Shown: one piece after another, positions 51,751 through 61,471 of the stretch
How the letters are laid out: every line of letters begins with the position of its first letter
Numbering within the stretch: position 1 is the first letter of the stretch
Source of the DNA: an uncultured Gammaproteobacteria bacterium
Lineage (GTDB): Bacteria; Pseudomonadota; Gammaproteobacteria; Arenicellales; Poriferihabitantaceae
Assembly: GCA_947259885.1 (NCBI GenBank)
Contig: CAMYNW010000015.1
Coordinates: forward strand, 1 to 64,000
Length of the DNA stretch: 64,000 bases
Direction of reading: 5' to 3'
The notes under the pieces: generated by a model
The model's database searches: none
Told to the model about the DNA's origin: nothing
The model's input: only the letters and a program-made list of their open reading frames with translations
Position numbers and translations under genes: made by a program

Positions 51751-52662
51751 ATGAGAATAGTAGTTCATGGACAGCAGGCTTTTGGTCAGGCAGTACTCCA
51801 GAAGTTATTGGATAGGGGCGAAAATGTAGTCGCGATCTGCACCGCTCCGGACAAAGAGGGTAAGCCGATCGACCCTCTCAAGCAACTCGCTTTAGAAAAA
51901 GATTTGCCTGTGCACCAGCCGGCTTCGTGGAAGACAGATGAAGCAGAGGCGCTTATGACGTCATTCGAGGCGGATGTTTGCATGATGGCGTATGTACTGT
52001 TATTCGTACCCACGAAGGTATTGAATACCCCGAAATACGGATCATTTCAGTATCACCCATCGCTGCTGCCCATGCATCGGGGGCCCTCGTCGATTAACTG
52101 GCCGATCGCCACGGGTGCGACCGAAACAGGTCTGACTATTTTCTGGCCCGATGATGGCCTTGATGAAGGGCCAATCTTGTTGCAGAAGACATGCCCGATA
52201 GGTGCGGATGAGACATTGGGAGACGTTTACTTTAATAAGCTGTTTCCGATGGGTGTAGACGCGATGATCGAATCATTAGACCTGCTCAAGGATGGCAAGG
52301 CGCCTAAGATCGCACAGAATCTCGACCAGGGCTCGTATGAGTCGTGGTTTGGAAAGAAGGAAGCGAAGCTGGACTGGACCCAACCCGCACAACAGGTCTA
52401 TAACGTGATCCGCGCCGCTAATCCTCAGCCAGGCGCCTGGACTACCCATGGCGATGCAGAGTTGAAGATTTTCAACTCAAGTCTTAGTAATGGCGATGGG
52501 GCACCTGGTGCAGTGATTGCCATAGACTCAGATGGGTTTGAGGTGGCTGCTGCAGAAGGCTCAATAAAAATTGGCAGGGTAAGGGCGGATGCAGGTAAGG
52601 TCCCTGCTTCAGATTATGTCTCTGCAGCCGGACTTAAAGTGGGCGACGTCCTGGGAAGTTGA
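51751..52662 (+). CDS. stand-alone formyltransferase domain (ALDH1L1 N-domain-like)
   Basis: The 303-residue protein resembles the N-terminal hydrolase domain of 10-formyl-THF dehydrogenase, not Met-tRNA formyltransferase. It has FQYHPSLLPMHRGPSSINWP and FWPDDGLDEGPILLQKTCP. The catalytic His102 and Asp138 are present and correspond to H106 and D142 of ALDH1L1; the residue two before the His is Gln100, where Met-tRNA formyltransferase has Asn and ALDH1L1 Ile. The C-terminal FMT_C-like domain is present (RAANPQPGAW). The expected chemistry is hydrolysis or transfer of the formyl group of 10-formyl-THF. It is 54 bases after frc. Confidence 0.8.
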   Translation: MRIVVHGQQAFGQAVLQKLLDRGENVVAICTAPDKEGKPIDPLKQLALEKDLPVHQPASWKTDEAEALMTSFEADVCMMAYVLLFVPTKVLNTPKYGSFQYHPSLLPMHRGPSSINWPIATGATETGLTIFWPDDGLDEGPILLQKTCPIGADETLGDVYFNKLFPMGVDAMIESLDLLKDGKAPKIAQNLDQGSYESWFGKKEAKLDWTQPAQQVYNVIRAANPQPGAWTTHGDAELKIFNSSLSNGDGAPGAVIAIDSDGFEVAAAEGSIKIGRVRADAGKVPASDYVSAAGLKVGDVLGS

Positions 52663-52750
52663 GACTTGGCGGGCTATTCAGAATTGACAGACAGCATCCC
52701 TGTTAAACCATAGGGATCAATACTAAACACGATTAAAAGAGAACTAGATA

Positions 52751-54418
52751 ATGAGTGATATCGAAATTGCGCGTGCGGCAAGGATTAAACCTATTGGTGA
52801 AATTGCTGACAAGCTAGGTATTCCTAAGGATGCATTGGTGCCTTTCGGCCATACCAAGGCTAAGGTCAGTCTGGACCATATAAACACTTTGAAAGACAAA
52901 CCGGACGGCAAACTAATCTTGGTGACAGCTATTACACCAACCCCTGCGGGTGAAGGTAAGACCACCACCTCTGTGGGACTGACAGACGGCCTGAATAAGA
53001 TTGGTAAAAATGCAATGGTGTGCCTTCGTGAGCCCTCCCTTGGCCCGTGCTTCGGAATGAAGGGTGGCGCTGCTGGGGGAGGATACGCTCAGGTGATCCC
53101 GATGGAAGATATCAATCTTCATTTCACCGGCGATTTTCATGCAATTACTTCCGCGCACAGTTTACTTTCCGCCCTGATTGACAATCACATTTATTGGGGT
53201 AATGAAGCGGGTTTGGACACTCGGCGGGTCGCATGGCGACGAGTGGTAGATATGAACGATCGATCTCTGCGCCAGATCACCAGTTCGCTGGGTGGCGTAT
53301 CCAATGGTTTTGCCCGGGAAGACGGTTTTGATATCACCGTAGCGTCCGAGGTCATGGCGATTTTTTGTTTATCAAAAAACCTGGAAGACCTGCAACAGCG
53401 ACTGAGTAAAATAGTAATTGGTTACACGCGGGATCGGAAGCCAATCACTGCAGACGCTGTTAAAGCCCCTGGTCCGATGACAGTGTTGTTGAAAGACGCG
53501 ATTGCTCCCAACCTGGTACAAACCCTTGAACATAATCCTGCGTTTATCCATGGTGGCCCATTTGCAAATATTGCACATGGCTGTAACTCGGTTATCGCTA
53601 CCCGAAGCGCTCTTAAGATGGCAGACTTTGTGGTTACAGAAGCCGGATTTGGAGCAGATCTGGGCGCGGAGAAATTCTTTGATATTAAGTGTCGAAGTGC
53701 GGGTCTTGCGCCCGATGCAGCAGTGATAGTGGCGACGGTCCGGGCGCTTAAAATGCACGGTGGTGTCGCCAAAGATGATCTCGGCACGGAGAACGTTCAG
53801 GCTGTTCGAGATGGTTGCGTTAATCTGCAGCGTCATGTTGAAAACGTAAAATCATTTGGCGTGCCGGTTGTGGTGGCGATCAACCGTTTTGTCGCGGACA
53901 CTGATGCGGAAATGGCGGCGGTACGTGAAATTGCCGATAGCCTTGGCGTTAAAGCTATCGATGCCACGCACTGGGCCGACGGCGGTGCTGGGACTATGGA
54001 ACTAGCCGAACAGGTAGCTGCCATGGCCGAGAGTGGCGAAAGTAAATTTGCACCAAGCTATCCTTCAGAAATGCCGATTTGGGAAAAAATTGAAACCATC
54101 GCGACCAAGCTTTACCGGGCAGACGGAATCAGCGCAGATCAGAAGACGCGTAACCAGATCAAGGATCTTCAAGAGGGCGGATTTGGTGATCTGCCAGTTT
54201 GTATTGCCAAAACCCAGTATAGCTTTTCTTCGGATCCTAATAAAAAGGGTGCGCCAACCGGCCATACTTTACCTGTTAGAGAAGTCAGGCTTTCTGCTGG
54301 TGCAGGTTTCATTGTTGCGGTCTGTGGTGACATCATGACCATGCCGGGACTACCTAGGATACCCTCCGCTAATAGCATACGCTTGAACGAACAGGGTCAG
54401 GTAGAAGGCTTGTTTTAA
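52751..54418 (+). CDS. fhs: formate-tetrahydrofolate ligase
   Basis: Fhs (FTHFS) makes 10-formyl-THF from formate, THF and ATP. The 555-residue sequence has [20 protein letters not shown] for [26 protein letters not shown] segments, [20 protein letters not shown] and [19 protein letters not shown]. The C-terminus is complete. It lies 88 bases after the formyltransferase gene in the same direction, after a small hairpin (ATCCCT/AGGGAT, 52696-52717). It can capture formate released from formyl-CoA. Confidence 0.96.
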   Translation: MSDIEIARAARIKPIGEIADKLGIPKDALVPFGHTKAKVSLDHINTLKDKPDGKLILVTAITPTPAGEGKTTTSVGLTDGLNKIGKNAMVCLREPSLGPCFGMKGGAAGGGYAQVIPMEDINLHFTGDFHAITSAHSLLSALIDNHIYWGNEAGLDTRRVAWRRVVDMNDRSLRQITSSLGGVSNGFAREDGFDITVASEVMAIFCLSKNLEDLQQRLSKIVIGYTRDRKPITADAVKAPGPMTVLLKDAIAPNLVQTLEHNPAFIHGGPFANIAHGCNSVIATRSALKMADFVVTEAGFGADLGAEKFFDIKCRSAGLAPDAAVIVATVRALKMHGGVAKDDLGTENVQAVRDGCVNLQRHVENVKSFGVPVVVAINRFVADTDAEMAAVREIADSLGVKAIDATHWADGGAGTMELAEQVAAMAESGESKFAPSYPSEMPIWEKIETIATKLYRADGISADQKTRNQIKDLQEGGFGDLPVCIAKTQYSFSSDPNKKGAPTGHTLPVREVRLSAGAGFIVAVCGDIMTMPGLPRIPSANSIRLNEQGQVEGLF

Positions 54419-54441
54419 TCCATAACAGGAGCACTACGGCA

Positions 54442-55305
54442 ATGACGATTAAAGCAATACTCGTTCCAACAGATGGGGAAGCAACTTTATCAGCAGTTCT
54501 GGAAACTGCGCTGGTGGTAGCGCGTCGTTTCGATGCGCATATTACAGTATTGAATGTTTCCGATAGCGCACTGCAAAGTGCGATGTACACCAACATGTCG
54601 AGAGATCTCAAACAGAAGGTCCTGGACGAAGAGAAGAAGATCCTTGTTGCCAATGCCGATGAGATCAGAAAAAGAGTCGAAGCTTTCGCACAAGAGCGGA
54701 GCATCAATCTATCTGACGAGCCGATAAAAGAGGGTGGGATTACACTTTCTTTTCATCATGAGCTTGGCAACAAGAAGGAGACCCTCGTGCGCTGGGCCAG
54801 ACTGTTCGATACCACAGCCGTGATGCGGCCGGCAAAAACTAAAGGAAGGCTTGGCCGCGCCCTGTATGGCAATGCGCTAGAGGCAATCATGCTCCAATCC
54901 GGTAAGCCAGTGCTGATGGTTCCTCCAGACTGGGAACCTCACCGCACACAAAGTGCTGTAGTGGCATGGAATCACAGTCTTGAAGCATCGCGTGCGCTGG
55001 CGATGACTATTCCTTGGCTGGTTCAGATGGATAAGGTTACGGTTGTGGTGCCTAAGCGAATGATTGAGAGTGGTGAACGAGTTGTAGAACACCTGGCATG
55101 GCATGGCGCTAAAGCGGAGGTAGAAATGCTCAATCGACGAACTTATTCGGCCGGCAAACGTATACTTAATATTTGCGACAAAGTGGGGGCGGAGTTTCTG
55201 GTAATGGGCGGATATAGCCACTCCCGTATGCAGGAACATGTACTGGGTGGTGTGACCGATCACATTTTACGACATAGTAAAGTGATCACTGTGATGGTGC
55301 ATTAA
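54442..55305 (+). CDS. universal stress protein, two-domain type
   Basis: Two Usp domains are present in 287 residues. The first begins IKAILVPTDGEATLSAVLET and ends GKPVLMVPPDW; the second starts SAVVAWNHSLEASRALAM and has the ATP-loop-like VMGGYSHSRMQEHVLGGVTD. It follows fhs by 23 bases and may respond to the same conditions. A specific role is unknown. Confidence 0.87.
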   Translation: MTIKAILVPTDGEATLSAVLETALVVARRFDAHITVLNVSDSALQSAMYTNMSRDLKQKVLDEEKKILVANADEIRKRVEAFAQERSINLSDEPIKEGGITLSFHHELGNKKETLVRWARLFDTTAVMRPAKTKGRLGRALYGNALEAIMLQSGKPVLMVPPDWEPHRTQSAVVAWNHSLEASRALAMTIPWLVQMDKVTVVVPKRMIESGERVVEHLAWHGAKAEVEMLNRRTYSAGKRILNICDKVGAEFLVMGGYSHSRMQEHVLGGVTDHILRHSKVITVMVH

Positions 55306-55479
55306 AAGCAATTTTTTCAGCACTTTTAAGTGCACCGTCAGGATGCCTGAGAAAGGCCGCATTCAGACTTCAATTGCATATCGATTCTTAATGGTAACTA
55401 TACCTAATTTAAGGGGTTATCTGGTTGCCGTAAATATCCTATTCACTAGAATCAACGGTTTTTCAAGGAGCAAACCAGA

Positions 55480-56484
55480 ATGAAAATTTGCGTAATCGGA
55501 GCGGGTGCGATTGGTGGATTTATGGGGGCGCGACTGGCCCAGCACGACCACGAAATATCGTTAATCGCGAGAGGAGCACACCTCGAGGCGATCAAAAATA
55601 ATGGATTAAAGCTACTCCAGGATGGAAAAGAGATTGTTGCCGACAATGTAAATGCAACGGATGATATCGGTGATCTTGATGTTCAAGATGTCGTTTTGCT
55701 TGCGCTTAAATCCCACCAGATTGCGGCGGTGATGGATAAGTTACCAGCGTTAATTGGCCCGCAAACGGTGATGGTAACGCTACAGAACGGAATACCGTGG
55801 TGGTACTTTCAGAAGCTTGGCGGTGAATATGAAAATCGAACCGTGGAAACCGTTGATCCAGCTGGAGTGTTGATGTCTGGTATCGATCCGGATTGCCTTC
55901 TGGGTTGCATCGCCTATCCCGCTGCAGTGATTGCAGAGCCGGGAGTGATTCACCATGTAGAGGGCGTTCGTTTTCCCCTGGGCGAATTGGACGGTAGCGT
56001 TTCCGAACGTGCCCAGCGGGTATCCGAAGCCTTTATTGAAGCTGGCTTCAAGTCTCCCGTACTTGAGGATATTCGTTCTGAAATCTGGCTCAAACTATGG
56101 GGCAATCTGACCTTCAATCCGATCAGCGCCATGACCCATTCGACCCTTGAGGCAATCTGTCAGTTTCCTCTCACTCGTGAATTGGCCGCGACCATGATGA
56201 CGGAGGCCAAAACAGTTGCAGAGAAACTTGGTGCGACTTTTCGAGTGTCGCTGGAACGTCGAATCGAAGGCGCCGAAAAAGTCGGGAAACATAAAACCTC
56301 TATGCTGCAGGACGTGGAGGCCGGGAAACCCCTCGAGATCGACGGCATGCTTGGCGTCGTGATAGAACTGGCTGAAATAACGGGTACCGATATCCCAACC
56401 TTAAAAGCGGTGTATGCCTGCGTATCGCTACTTAATCACACAATGTCACAACACGGGGTTTACATTCGGGCACAGACTTTATAG
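55480..56484 (+). CDS. 2-dehydropantoate 2-reductase-like (KPR family) oxidoreductase
   Basis: The 334-residue protein has the N-terminal NADP fold MKICVIGAGAIGGFMGARLA and the ApbA/KPR motifs ALKSHQ, TLQNGIPWW and IWLKLWGNLTFNPISAMTHS with a catalytic Lys-type residue. KPR homologues reduce ketopantoate, but divergent members act on other 2-oxo or 2-hydroxy acids, which would fit a 2-hydroxy-acid locus. No other pantothenate gene is nearby. An upstream GGAG precedes the ATG. Confidence 0.8.
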   Translation: MKICVIGAGAIGGFMGARLAQHDHEISLIARGAHLEAIKNNGLKLLQDGKEIVADNVNATDDIGDLDVQDVVLLALKSHQIAAVMDKLPALIGPQTVMVTLQNGIPWWYFQKLGGEYENRTVETVDPAGVLMSGIDPDCLLGCIAYPAAVIAEPGVIHHVEGVRFPLGELDGSVSERAQRVSEAFIEAGFKSPVLEDIRSEIWLKLWGNLTFNPISAMTHSTLEAICQFPLTRELAATMMTEAKTVAEKLGATFRVSLERRIEGAEKVGKHKTSMLQDVEAGKPLEIDGMLGVVIELAEITGTDIPTLKAVYACVSLLNHTMSQHGVYIRAQTL

Positions 56485-56593
56485 ATTAATCATTGGACGG
56501 CGGTTGTCTGCCATAAGCTAAGAATCTTTTCTCTATATCAGTTGGCTATAGCGTAGAATACGCCGCCGCCAGCGATAAACCAGCCGCCCCTCC

Positions 56594-57805
56594 ATGGATT
56601 TCAAAAAACTTGCCCTTGAGTATCACCAGTTTCCCAGACCGGGTAAAACATCGATTCAGCCTACTAAGCCCTTTGAGAGTCAAAACGACCTTTCACTAGC
56701 TTATACGCCAGGGGTGGCGGGTCCAGTAGAGGCAATTGCCAAAGATCAGGCTGATGCCTATCTGTATACTAATAAAGGCAATCTGGTAGCGGTCATCACT
56801 GACGGCTCGGCGGTTCTCGGACTTGGCAACGTCGGCGCAATAGCTGGCAAACCGGTGATGGAAGGGAAGGCGGTGTTGTTTAAATTATTTGCGGATATTG
56901 ATGTATTTGATATCGAAGTAGACGCGCCCAGCACAGAAGCGTTTATTGAGACGGTAGCCAATATTGCGCCCACATTCGGTGGAATAAACCTCGAAGATAT
57001 CGCTGCCCCAAAGTGCTTTGCCATAGAAGAATCACTTAAAGAACGACTTAGCATTCCAGTTTTTCATGATGATCAACATGGCACCGCAGTAGTCGTATGT
57101 GCCGGGCTTTTAAACGCCCTTGAAATTCAGGGCAAGCGTCTGGAAGATGTAAAGATTGTCGTTCAAGGTGCAGGATCGGCGGGTATCGCCACTGCAAAAT
57201 TACTCTGTAACTTGGGTGCTAACCGTGATCACATCGTAATGGTAGACAGCAAGGGAGTGATCCATAGCGGGCGCATAGATCTAAACGTCTACAAACAAGC
57301 ATTTGCGATCAATACACCGATGCGTTCAGTGTCCGAAGCAATGATTGACGCCGATGTGCTGATCGGGCTTTCCGGTCCAAATACCATTACCCCGGACATG
57401 ATTAAACGCATGACCAGGCGCTCCATCGTATTCGCTTTGTCTAATCCGGATCCAGAAATTTACCCGGAACAAGTTAATGCTATAAGTGATTCGATCATCG
57501 TTGCTACTGGACGTTCAGATTACCCGAACCAGGTGAATAACTCTCTGGTGTTTCCGTTTATCTTTCGTGCTGCGTTAGACGAGAAGATCAGTCAGATTGA
57601 TCAACAGCTTCTCACCGCAGCGGTGAAATGCCTGGCCAGTCTCGCGCATCAGCCCGTGCCGCAGAAGGTTCGAGACATATACGCCACTGAAACCCTTGAA
57701 TTTGGTCCCGGATATATTCTGCCCAAACAATTTGATCCTCGTCTGGGAGAGCATATGATCAACGGCTTGAAACAGTCGATAAGAGAAAAAAGTAATCAGA
57801 GTTGA
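56594..57805 (+). CDS. malic enzyme, short form
   Basis: Malic enzyme decarboxylates malate to pyruvate with NAD(P)+. The 403-residue form lacks the phosphotransacetylase-like domain of MaeB. It contains LAYTPGVAGPVEAIA, VITDGSAVLGLGNVGAIAGK, VEGKAVLFKLFADIDVFDIE-like KAVLFKLFADIDVFDIEVD, PVFHDDQHGTAVVV (metal ligands) and the NAD fold VVQGAGSAGIATAKLL. It ends 29 bases before a hairpin that probably ends transcription from both sides. Confidence 0.92.
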   Translation: MDFKKLALEYHQFPRPGKTSIQPTKPFESQNDLSLAYTPGVAGPVEAIAKDQADAYLYTNKGNLVAVITDGSAVLGLGNVGAIAGKPVMEGKAVLFKLFADIDVFDIEVDAPSTEAFIETVANIAPTFGGINLEDIAAPKCFAIEESLKERLSIPVFHDDQHGTAVVVCAGLLNALEIQGKRLEDVKIVVQGAGSAGIATAKLLCNLGANRDHIVMVDSKGVIHSGRIDLNVYKQAFAINTPMRSVSEAMIDADVLIGLSGPNTITPDMIKRMTRRSIVFALSNPDPEIYPEQVNAISDSIIVATGRSDYPNQVNNSLVFPFIFRAALDEKISQIDQQLLTAAVKCLASLAHQPVPQKVRDIYATETLEFGPGYILPKQFDPRLGEHMINGLKQSIREKSNQS

Positions 57806-57833
57806 GCGTATTAAATCCGAGTGTGAATTGAAA

Positions 57834-57863
57834 GCGGGCTAACTGGTGTGGTTAGCCCGTTTC
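57834..57863. terminator. bidirectional terminator between malic enzyme and aceA
   Basis: GCGGGCTAAC (57834-57843) pairs with GTTAGCCCGT (57851-57860), nine perfect pairs plus one G.T, around a 7-base loop. TTTCC follows on the plus strand; on the minus strand the stem is followed by TTTC. The two genes converge here, 69 bases apart. Confidence 0.75.
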
Positions 57864-57874
57864 CTTGAGCTAAA

Positions 57875-59191
57875 TTAGAACTGATCCTCTTCAGTAGATC
57901 CTTCCATCGCTGTAACAGAGGAAGAACCGCCCTGAATAGTGGTAGTGACATCATCGAAATAACCCGCACCGACTTCCTGCTGGTGGGCAACAAAAGTATA
58001 GCCTCGAGAAGATGCGGCAAACTCAGGCTCCTGTACTTGATTAACATAGTGCTTCATACCTTCGCCTTCCGCATAGTCTTTAGATAGCTGAAACATGTTG
58101 TACCACATGTTGTGAATGCCGGCGAGAGTAATGAACTGGTAGGTATAACCCATGGCTGCGAGCTCATCCTGGAATGATGCAATCGTGCTGTCATCCAGAT
58201 TTTTCTTCCAGTTGAATGACGGGGAGCAGTTATAAGCCAGCAGTTGTCCTGGATTCTCAGCGCGCACCGCTTGGGCCCACTCACGGGCAAAACCAAGATC
58301 TGGAGTTCCCGTTTCACACCAGACCATATCAGCGTAGGGCGCATAAGAAACGCCACGTGATATGGACTGCTCGAGTCCGTTCTTGACTCGATAGAATCCT
58401 TCAGATGTGCGTTCCCCAGCAAGGAAAGGCTGGTCACGCATATCAAAATCGGATGTCAGAAGATTAGCGGCCTCGGCGTCAGTACGGGCCAGAATTAAAG
58501 TTGGCACACCAAGGACGTCACAGGCAAGTCGCGCTGAAACTAATTTCTGAATTGCTTCTTCTGTTGGTATAAGTACCTTGCCTCCCATATGACCACATTT
58601 TTTTACTGCAGCCAGCTGGTCTTCAAAATGTACCCCGGCAGCGCCGGCGGTAACCATGTTCTTAGTCAGCTCAAATGCGTTAAGTACACCGCCAAATCCT
58701 GCCTCAGCATCGGCAACTATGGGTAGAAAGTAATCGATATATTCGTCACTACCCGGCTCCACGCCACGCTGCCACTGAATCTGGTCAGTCCGTGCAAACG
58801 AGTTGTTTATTCGTCGAACTACAGTGGGAACAGAATCATAAGCATACAGCGACTGATCCGGGTACATGGTTTCCGAGGAATTATTATCAGCTGCTACCTG
58901 CCAACCAGAAAGGTAAATCGCTTCAATTCCGGCCTTGGCCTGCTGCACTGCCTGTCCGGCGGTCAAAGCACCCAGGCAATTAACATAACCCTTCTTTGCC
59001 TTACCGTGGATCAGCTCAAACAGTTTCTCCGCACCGCGTCTTGCATAAGTCAATTCAGGCTGAACCGAACCGCGCAAACGCACAACGTCTTCTGCCGAGT
59101 AATTTCGCTTAATGTTGCGCCATCGCGAACTCTCCGCCCACTCTTTTGCTAACGCGGCAATCTGCTCCGCGCGAGTCATATTTCTGGTCAT
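57875..59191 (-). CDS. aceA: isocitrate lyase
   Basis: Isocitrate lyase cleaves isocitrate to glyoxylate and succinate. The active-site motif is [14 protein letters not shown] with the catalytic Cys, and [19 protein letters not shown] and [14 protein letters not shown] are typical. I set the start at ATG 59191 ([14 protein letters not shown]), preceded by CTGGAGAC; an upstream start at 59254 would add 21 residues with no similarity. The gene is divergent from aceK across an AT-rich region. No malate synthase gene is present in the window. Confidence 0.95.
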   Translation of the reverse strand: MTRNMTRAEQIAALAKEWAESSRWRNIKRNYSAEDVVRLRGSVQPELTYARRGAEKLFELIHGKAKKGYVNCLGALTAGQAVQQAKAGIEAIYLSGWQVAADNNSSETMYPDQSLYAYDSVPTVVRRINNSFARTDQIQWQRGVEPGSDEYIDYFLPIVADAEAGFGGVLNAFELTKNMVTAGAAGVHFEDQLAAVKKCGHMGGKVLIPTEEAIQKLVSARLACDVLGVPTLILARTDAEAANLLTSDFDMRDQPFLAGERTSEGFYRVKNGLEQSISRGVSYAPYADMVWCETGTPDLGFAREWAQAVRAENPGQLLAYNCSPSFNWKKNLDDSTIASFQDELAAMGYTYQFITLAGIHNMWYNMFQLSKDYAEGEGMKHYVNQVQEPEFAASSRGYTFVAHQQEVGAGYFDDVTTTIQGGSSSVTAMEGSTEEDQF

Positions 59192-59414
59192 TGCACTGTC
59201 TCCAGGTAGTAAAATTAGTGGGCCAATGATCTGGCATGGTTGATATACGAACAACCGGTTTAAGTATAGTTATTTCAATATGAAGGATTGAAAATAATTA
59301 TGATAACCATCCCTAATGTTAAATATTTACAATAATAATTAACAGTAATGTGTTGGTAAAAATAGATAAGTTAAATATTATAGTTTTTAAATATTATCCC
59401 AAGGAATTACTCAA

Positions 59415-61157
59415 TTGAATAAGCCCGGAGAATCCGAAAGTCAGCAAGTTGCTCGTGATGCGCTTGATGAGTTCAATTTATTTTATAGTTTTTTCAAACA
59501 GATACCAAATAAAGCTAAAGTAGCGTTTGAACAACGGGATCATGCGGAATCCTTACGTCTTAGTAATCGGAGGCTTCAGCTTTACAGTATCAGCATCCGA
59601 GAATTCAGCGAAAAGGTAAAGAAACAGCACTCAGTATTGACGTCTGATGAATCTCGATGGGACCAGGTTGAGACAGCTTATCAATCGATGGTGGTCGAAG
59701 ACTATTCCGCTGATCTGGCCATGGCCTACCTGCATTCGATCCGCCGCAAAATCTACCAAGGGGAGTGGCGGGTAGCGGACTACGCGATTTATCGCAATAA
59801 GTACGAAACTGACCAAGGCGTTGCGGAACAGTTAAACCGCTACGTCATAGACAACACACTGGAAACAGCCCCGCTGGTTGAAATACTTAATCAGGAAAGT
59901 TTTTCGATTGATTATGAAGATATTCAGCGGGATGCTGGACTATTGGCAGAACGGGCACGACGGAATCTGGATCTCGATCGACGACTTGGGGAAGGTGCTA
60001 TGACGTTAGAGATGTTCAAGGCTGGTTTTTACCGCAATAGGGGCGCTTATCTAGTCGGTCGGATCAGTTTCGACAATGTCAAATATCGTCCATTTATTAT
60101 TGCGCTGCTGAATGGTGATAACGGGCTATACGTGGATGCGCTGATCACCAGCTCGACCTACGCGCACAATATGTTCAGCTCCACGCTAGCAAATTTTCAT
60201 GTAACCAACGCACACTACCATGAACTCTGCCGATTTTTGCGCAGCATCATGCCCATGCGCCCTTTAGGCCTGCATTACTCAACAATCGGCTATAACCACC
60301 TCGGAAAAGTAGCCGTTATGAACGAACTGGAAGGTGAACGCGAAGCCCTCGATCAAGTAATGGAAACCGCTCCTGGTACTCCGGGCACCGTGGCAATGGG
60401 ATTCTGTATGTCGGATAGCGCCTATGTACTCAAGGTGATCCGTGATACGCCTACCAGTGGATACAAATGGGGTAAATTTGATGGCGTTCAGTCTGTTTTA
60501 AGAAAATATACCAAGGTGCATGAAATAAACCGGACCGATAGCATGTTGGATAGTATGTTATTTTATAACCTTAGATTGGACACTGACTGGTTTGACACCG
60601 GTTTGATGGAACAACTGCTGGAATATGCAAGCGAGAGTGTTCACCAGGATAAAGAGGCGCTGGTGTTCAAGTATCTGATCGTGCAACGAAAGCTCACACC
60701 ACTTCCCGTTTATTTAAAGAATGCCACCCAGAAACAGGCCGAAACGGCGATGGTGAACCTGGGCTACTGTATTAAGAATAATGCCGCCGGAAATATTTTC
60801 AACCGGGATTTGGATGCGCGAAATTATGGCGTTACCTCATATTTAAAAGTCTATCTCTTTGACTACGACGCGCTTGAAGAGCTCACCGACGTAAAAGTTC
60901 GCACCAACACGGATCGGATCGAAGGTGAAGAGGATGTCCCCGATTGGTATTTCGAGGACGGCGTAGTATTCCTTCCAGAGGAGCTTACAACTGGGCTTTG
61001 CCTTCCACATCGGGATCTAAGGCGATTATTTTCAGACCAGCACTGGATGCTGCACACAACAGGCTACTGGGAATCGATACAGAAAGATTTGCAGGAAGGA
61101 AAGGTGCCTAGCGTAGCGGTGTACCCAGATACGGAAAAACTAACAGTTGAGCCGTAG
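59415..61157 (+). CDS. aceK: isocitrate dehydrogenase kinase/phosphatase
   Basis: AceK phosphorylates and reactivates isocitrate dehydrogenase, switching carbon to the glyoxylate bypass. The 580-residue protein shows the AceK-type central region (TVAMGFCMSDSAYVLKVIRD for ATP) and the C-terminal segment NAAGNIFNRDLDARNYGVTS with YLFDYDALEELTDV. The start is TTG at 59415 after AAGGA. Its pairing with isocitrate lyase is functional, although the genes are divergent and not an aceBAK operon. Confidence 0.9.
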   Translation: MNKPGESESQQVARDALDEFNLFYSFFKQIPNKAKVAFEQRDHAESLRLSNRRLQLYSISIREFSEKVKKQHSVLTSDESRWDQVETAYQSMVVEDYSADLAMAYLHSIRRKIYQGEWRVADYAIYRNKYETDQGVAEQLNRYVIDNTLETAPLVEILNQESFSIDYEDIQRDAGLLAERARRNLDLDRRLGEGAMTLEMFKAGFYRNRGAYLVGRISFDNVKYRPFIIALLNGDNGLYVDALITSSTYAHNMFSSTLANFHVTNAHYHELCRFLRSIMPMRPLGLHYSTIGYNHLGKVAVMNELEGEREALDQVMETAPGTPGTVAMGFCMSDSAYVLKVIRDTPTSGYKWGKFDGVQSVLRKYTKVHEINRTDSMLDSMLFYNLRLDTDWFDTGLMEQLLEYASESVHQDKEALVFKYLIVQRKLTPLPVYLKNATQKQAETAMVNLGYCIKNNAAGNIFNRDLDARNYGVTSYLKVYLFDYDALEELTDVKVRTNTDRIEGEEDVPDWYFEDGVVFLPEELTTGLCLPHRDLRRLFSDQHWMLHTTGYWESIQKDLQEGKVPSVAVYPDTEKLTVEP

Positions 61158-61210
61158 AAAGTAACTCGGATTCAACCAGCGGCCAAAGTCTCTCATCTGC
61201 GCACTCTGGC

Positions 61211-61435
61211 CTAATCTGATTCGAACTCTACCTCCATCCTGGTTTTGCCTATATCCTGCAGCAAATAATCCTCCAGTGACAAATGCTCACAGTGATTCTT
61301 GTGCCGCTGATGCCGCTCTTCGATTGCTTGGGCTAATTTTACCAAGTATGGTTTTCTGCGCTTGGGTGAATTTAAAGTTTTGTTTGCATGAGTTTGCATG
61401 GACGCTGCCTCACTTAGTCTGAATACTGCATTCAT
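61211..61435 (-). CDS. small DUF1127-like protein
   Basis: This 74-residue basic protein ends LSLEDYLLQDIGKTRMEVEF, similar to the C-terminal motif of DUF1127/YjiS-like proteins (LSDxLLxDIGLxR). I set the start at ATG 61435, seven bases after GAGGA; an upstream start at 61471 would add 12 residues. Its end faces aceK. DUF1127 proteins have been linked to RNA turnover and phosphate or carbon regulation in other bacteria, but no function can be assigned here. Confidence 0.62.
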   Translation of the reverse strand: MNAVFRLSEAASMQTHANKTLNSPKRRKPYLVKLAQAIEERHQRHKNHCEHLSLEDYLLQDIGKTRMEVEFESD

Positions 61436-61471
61436 CTGTAATCCTCGCTTAATTTGTCGACGAAAATACAA

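Noticed and set aside
55320..55333. GCACTT/AAGTGC hairpin after the universal stress gene
   Set aside because: The loop is too short and the T run precedes rather than follows it; it is not accepted as a terminator.
55480..56484. panE as gene symbol
   Set aside because: The KPR fold is clear but paralogues with other substrates are common and no pantothenate gene is adjacent.
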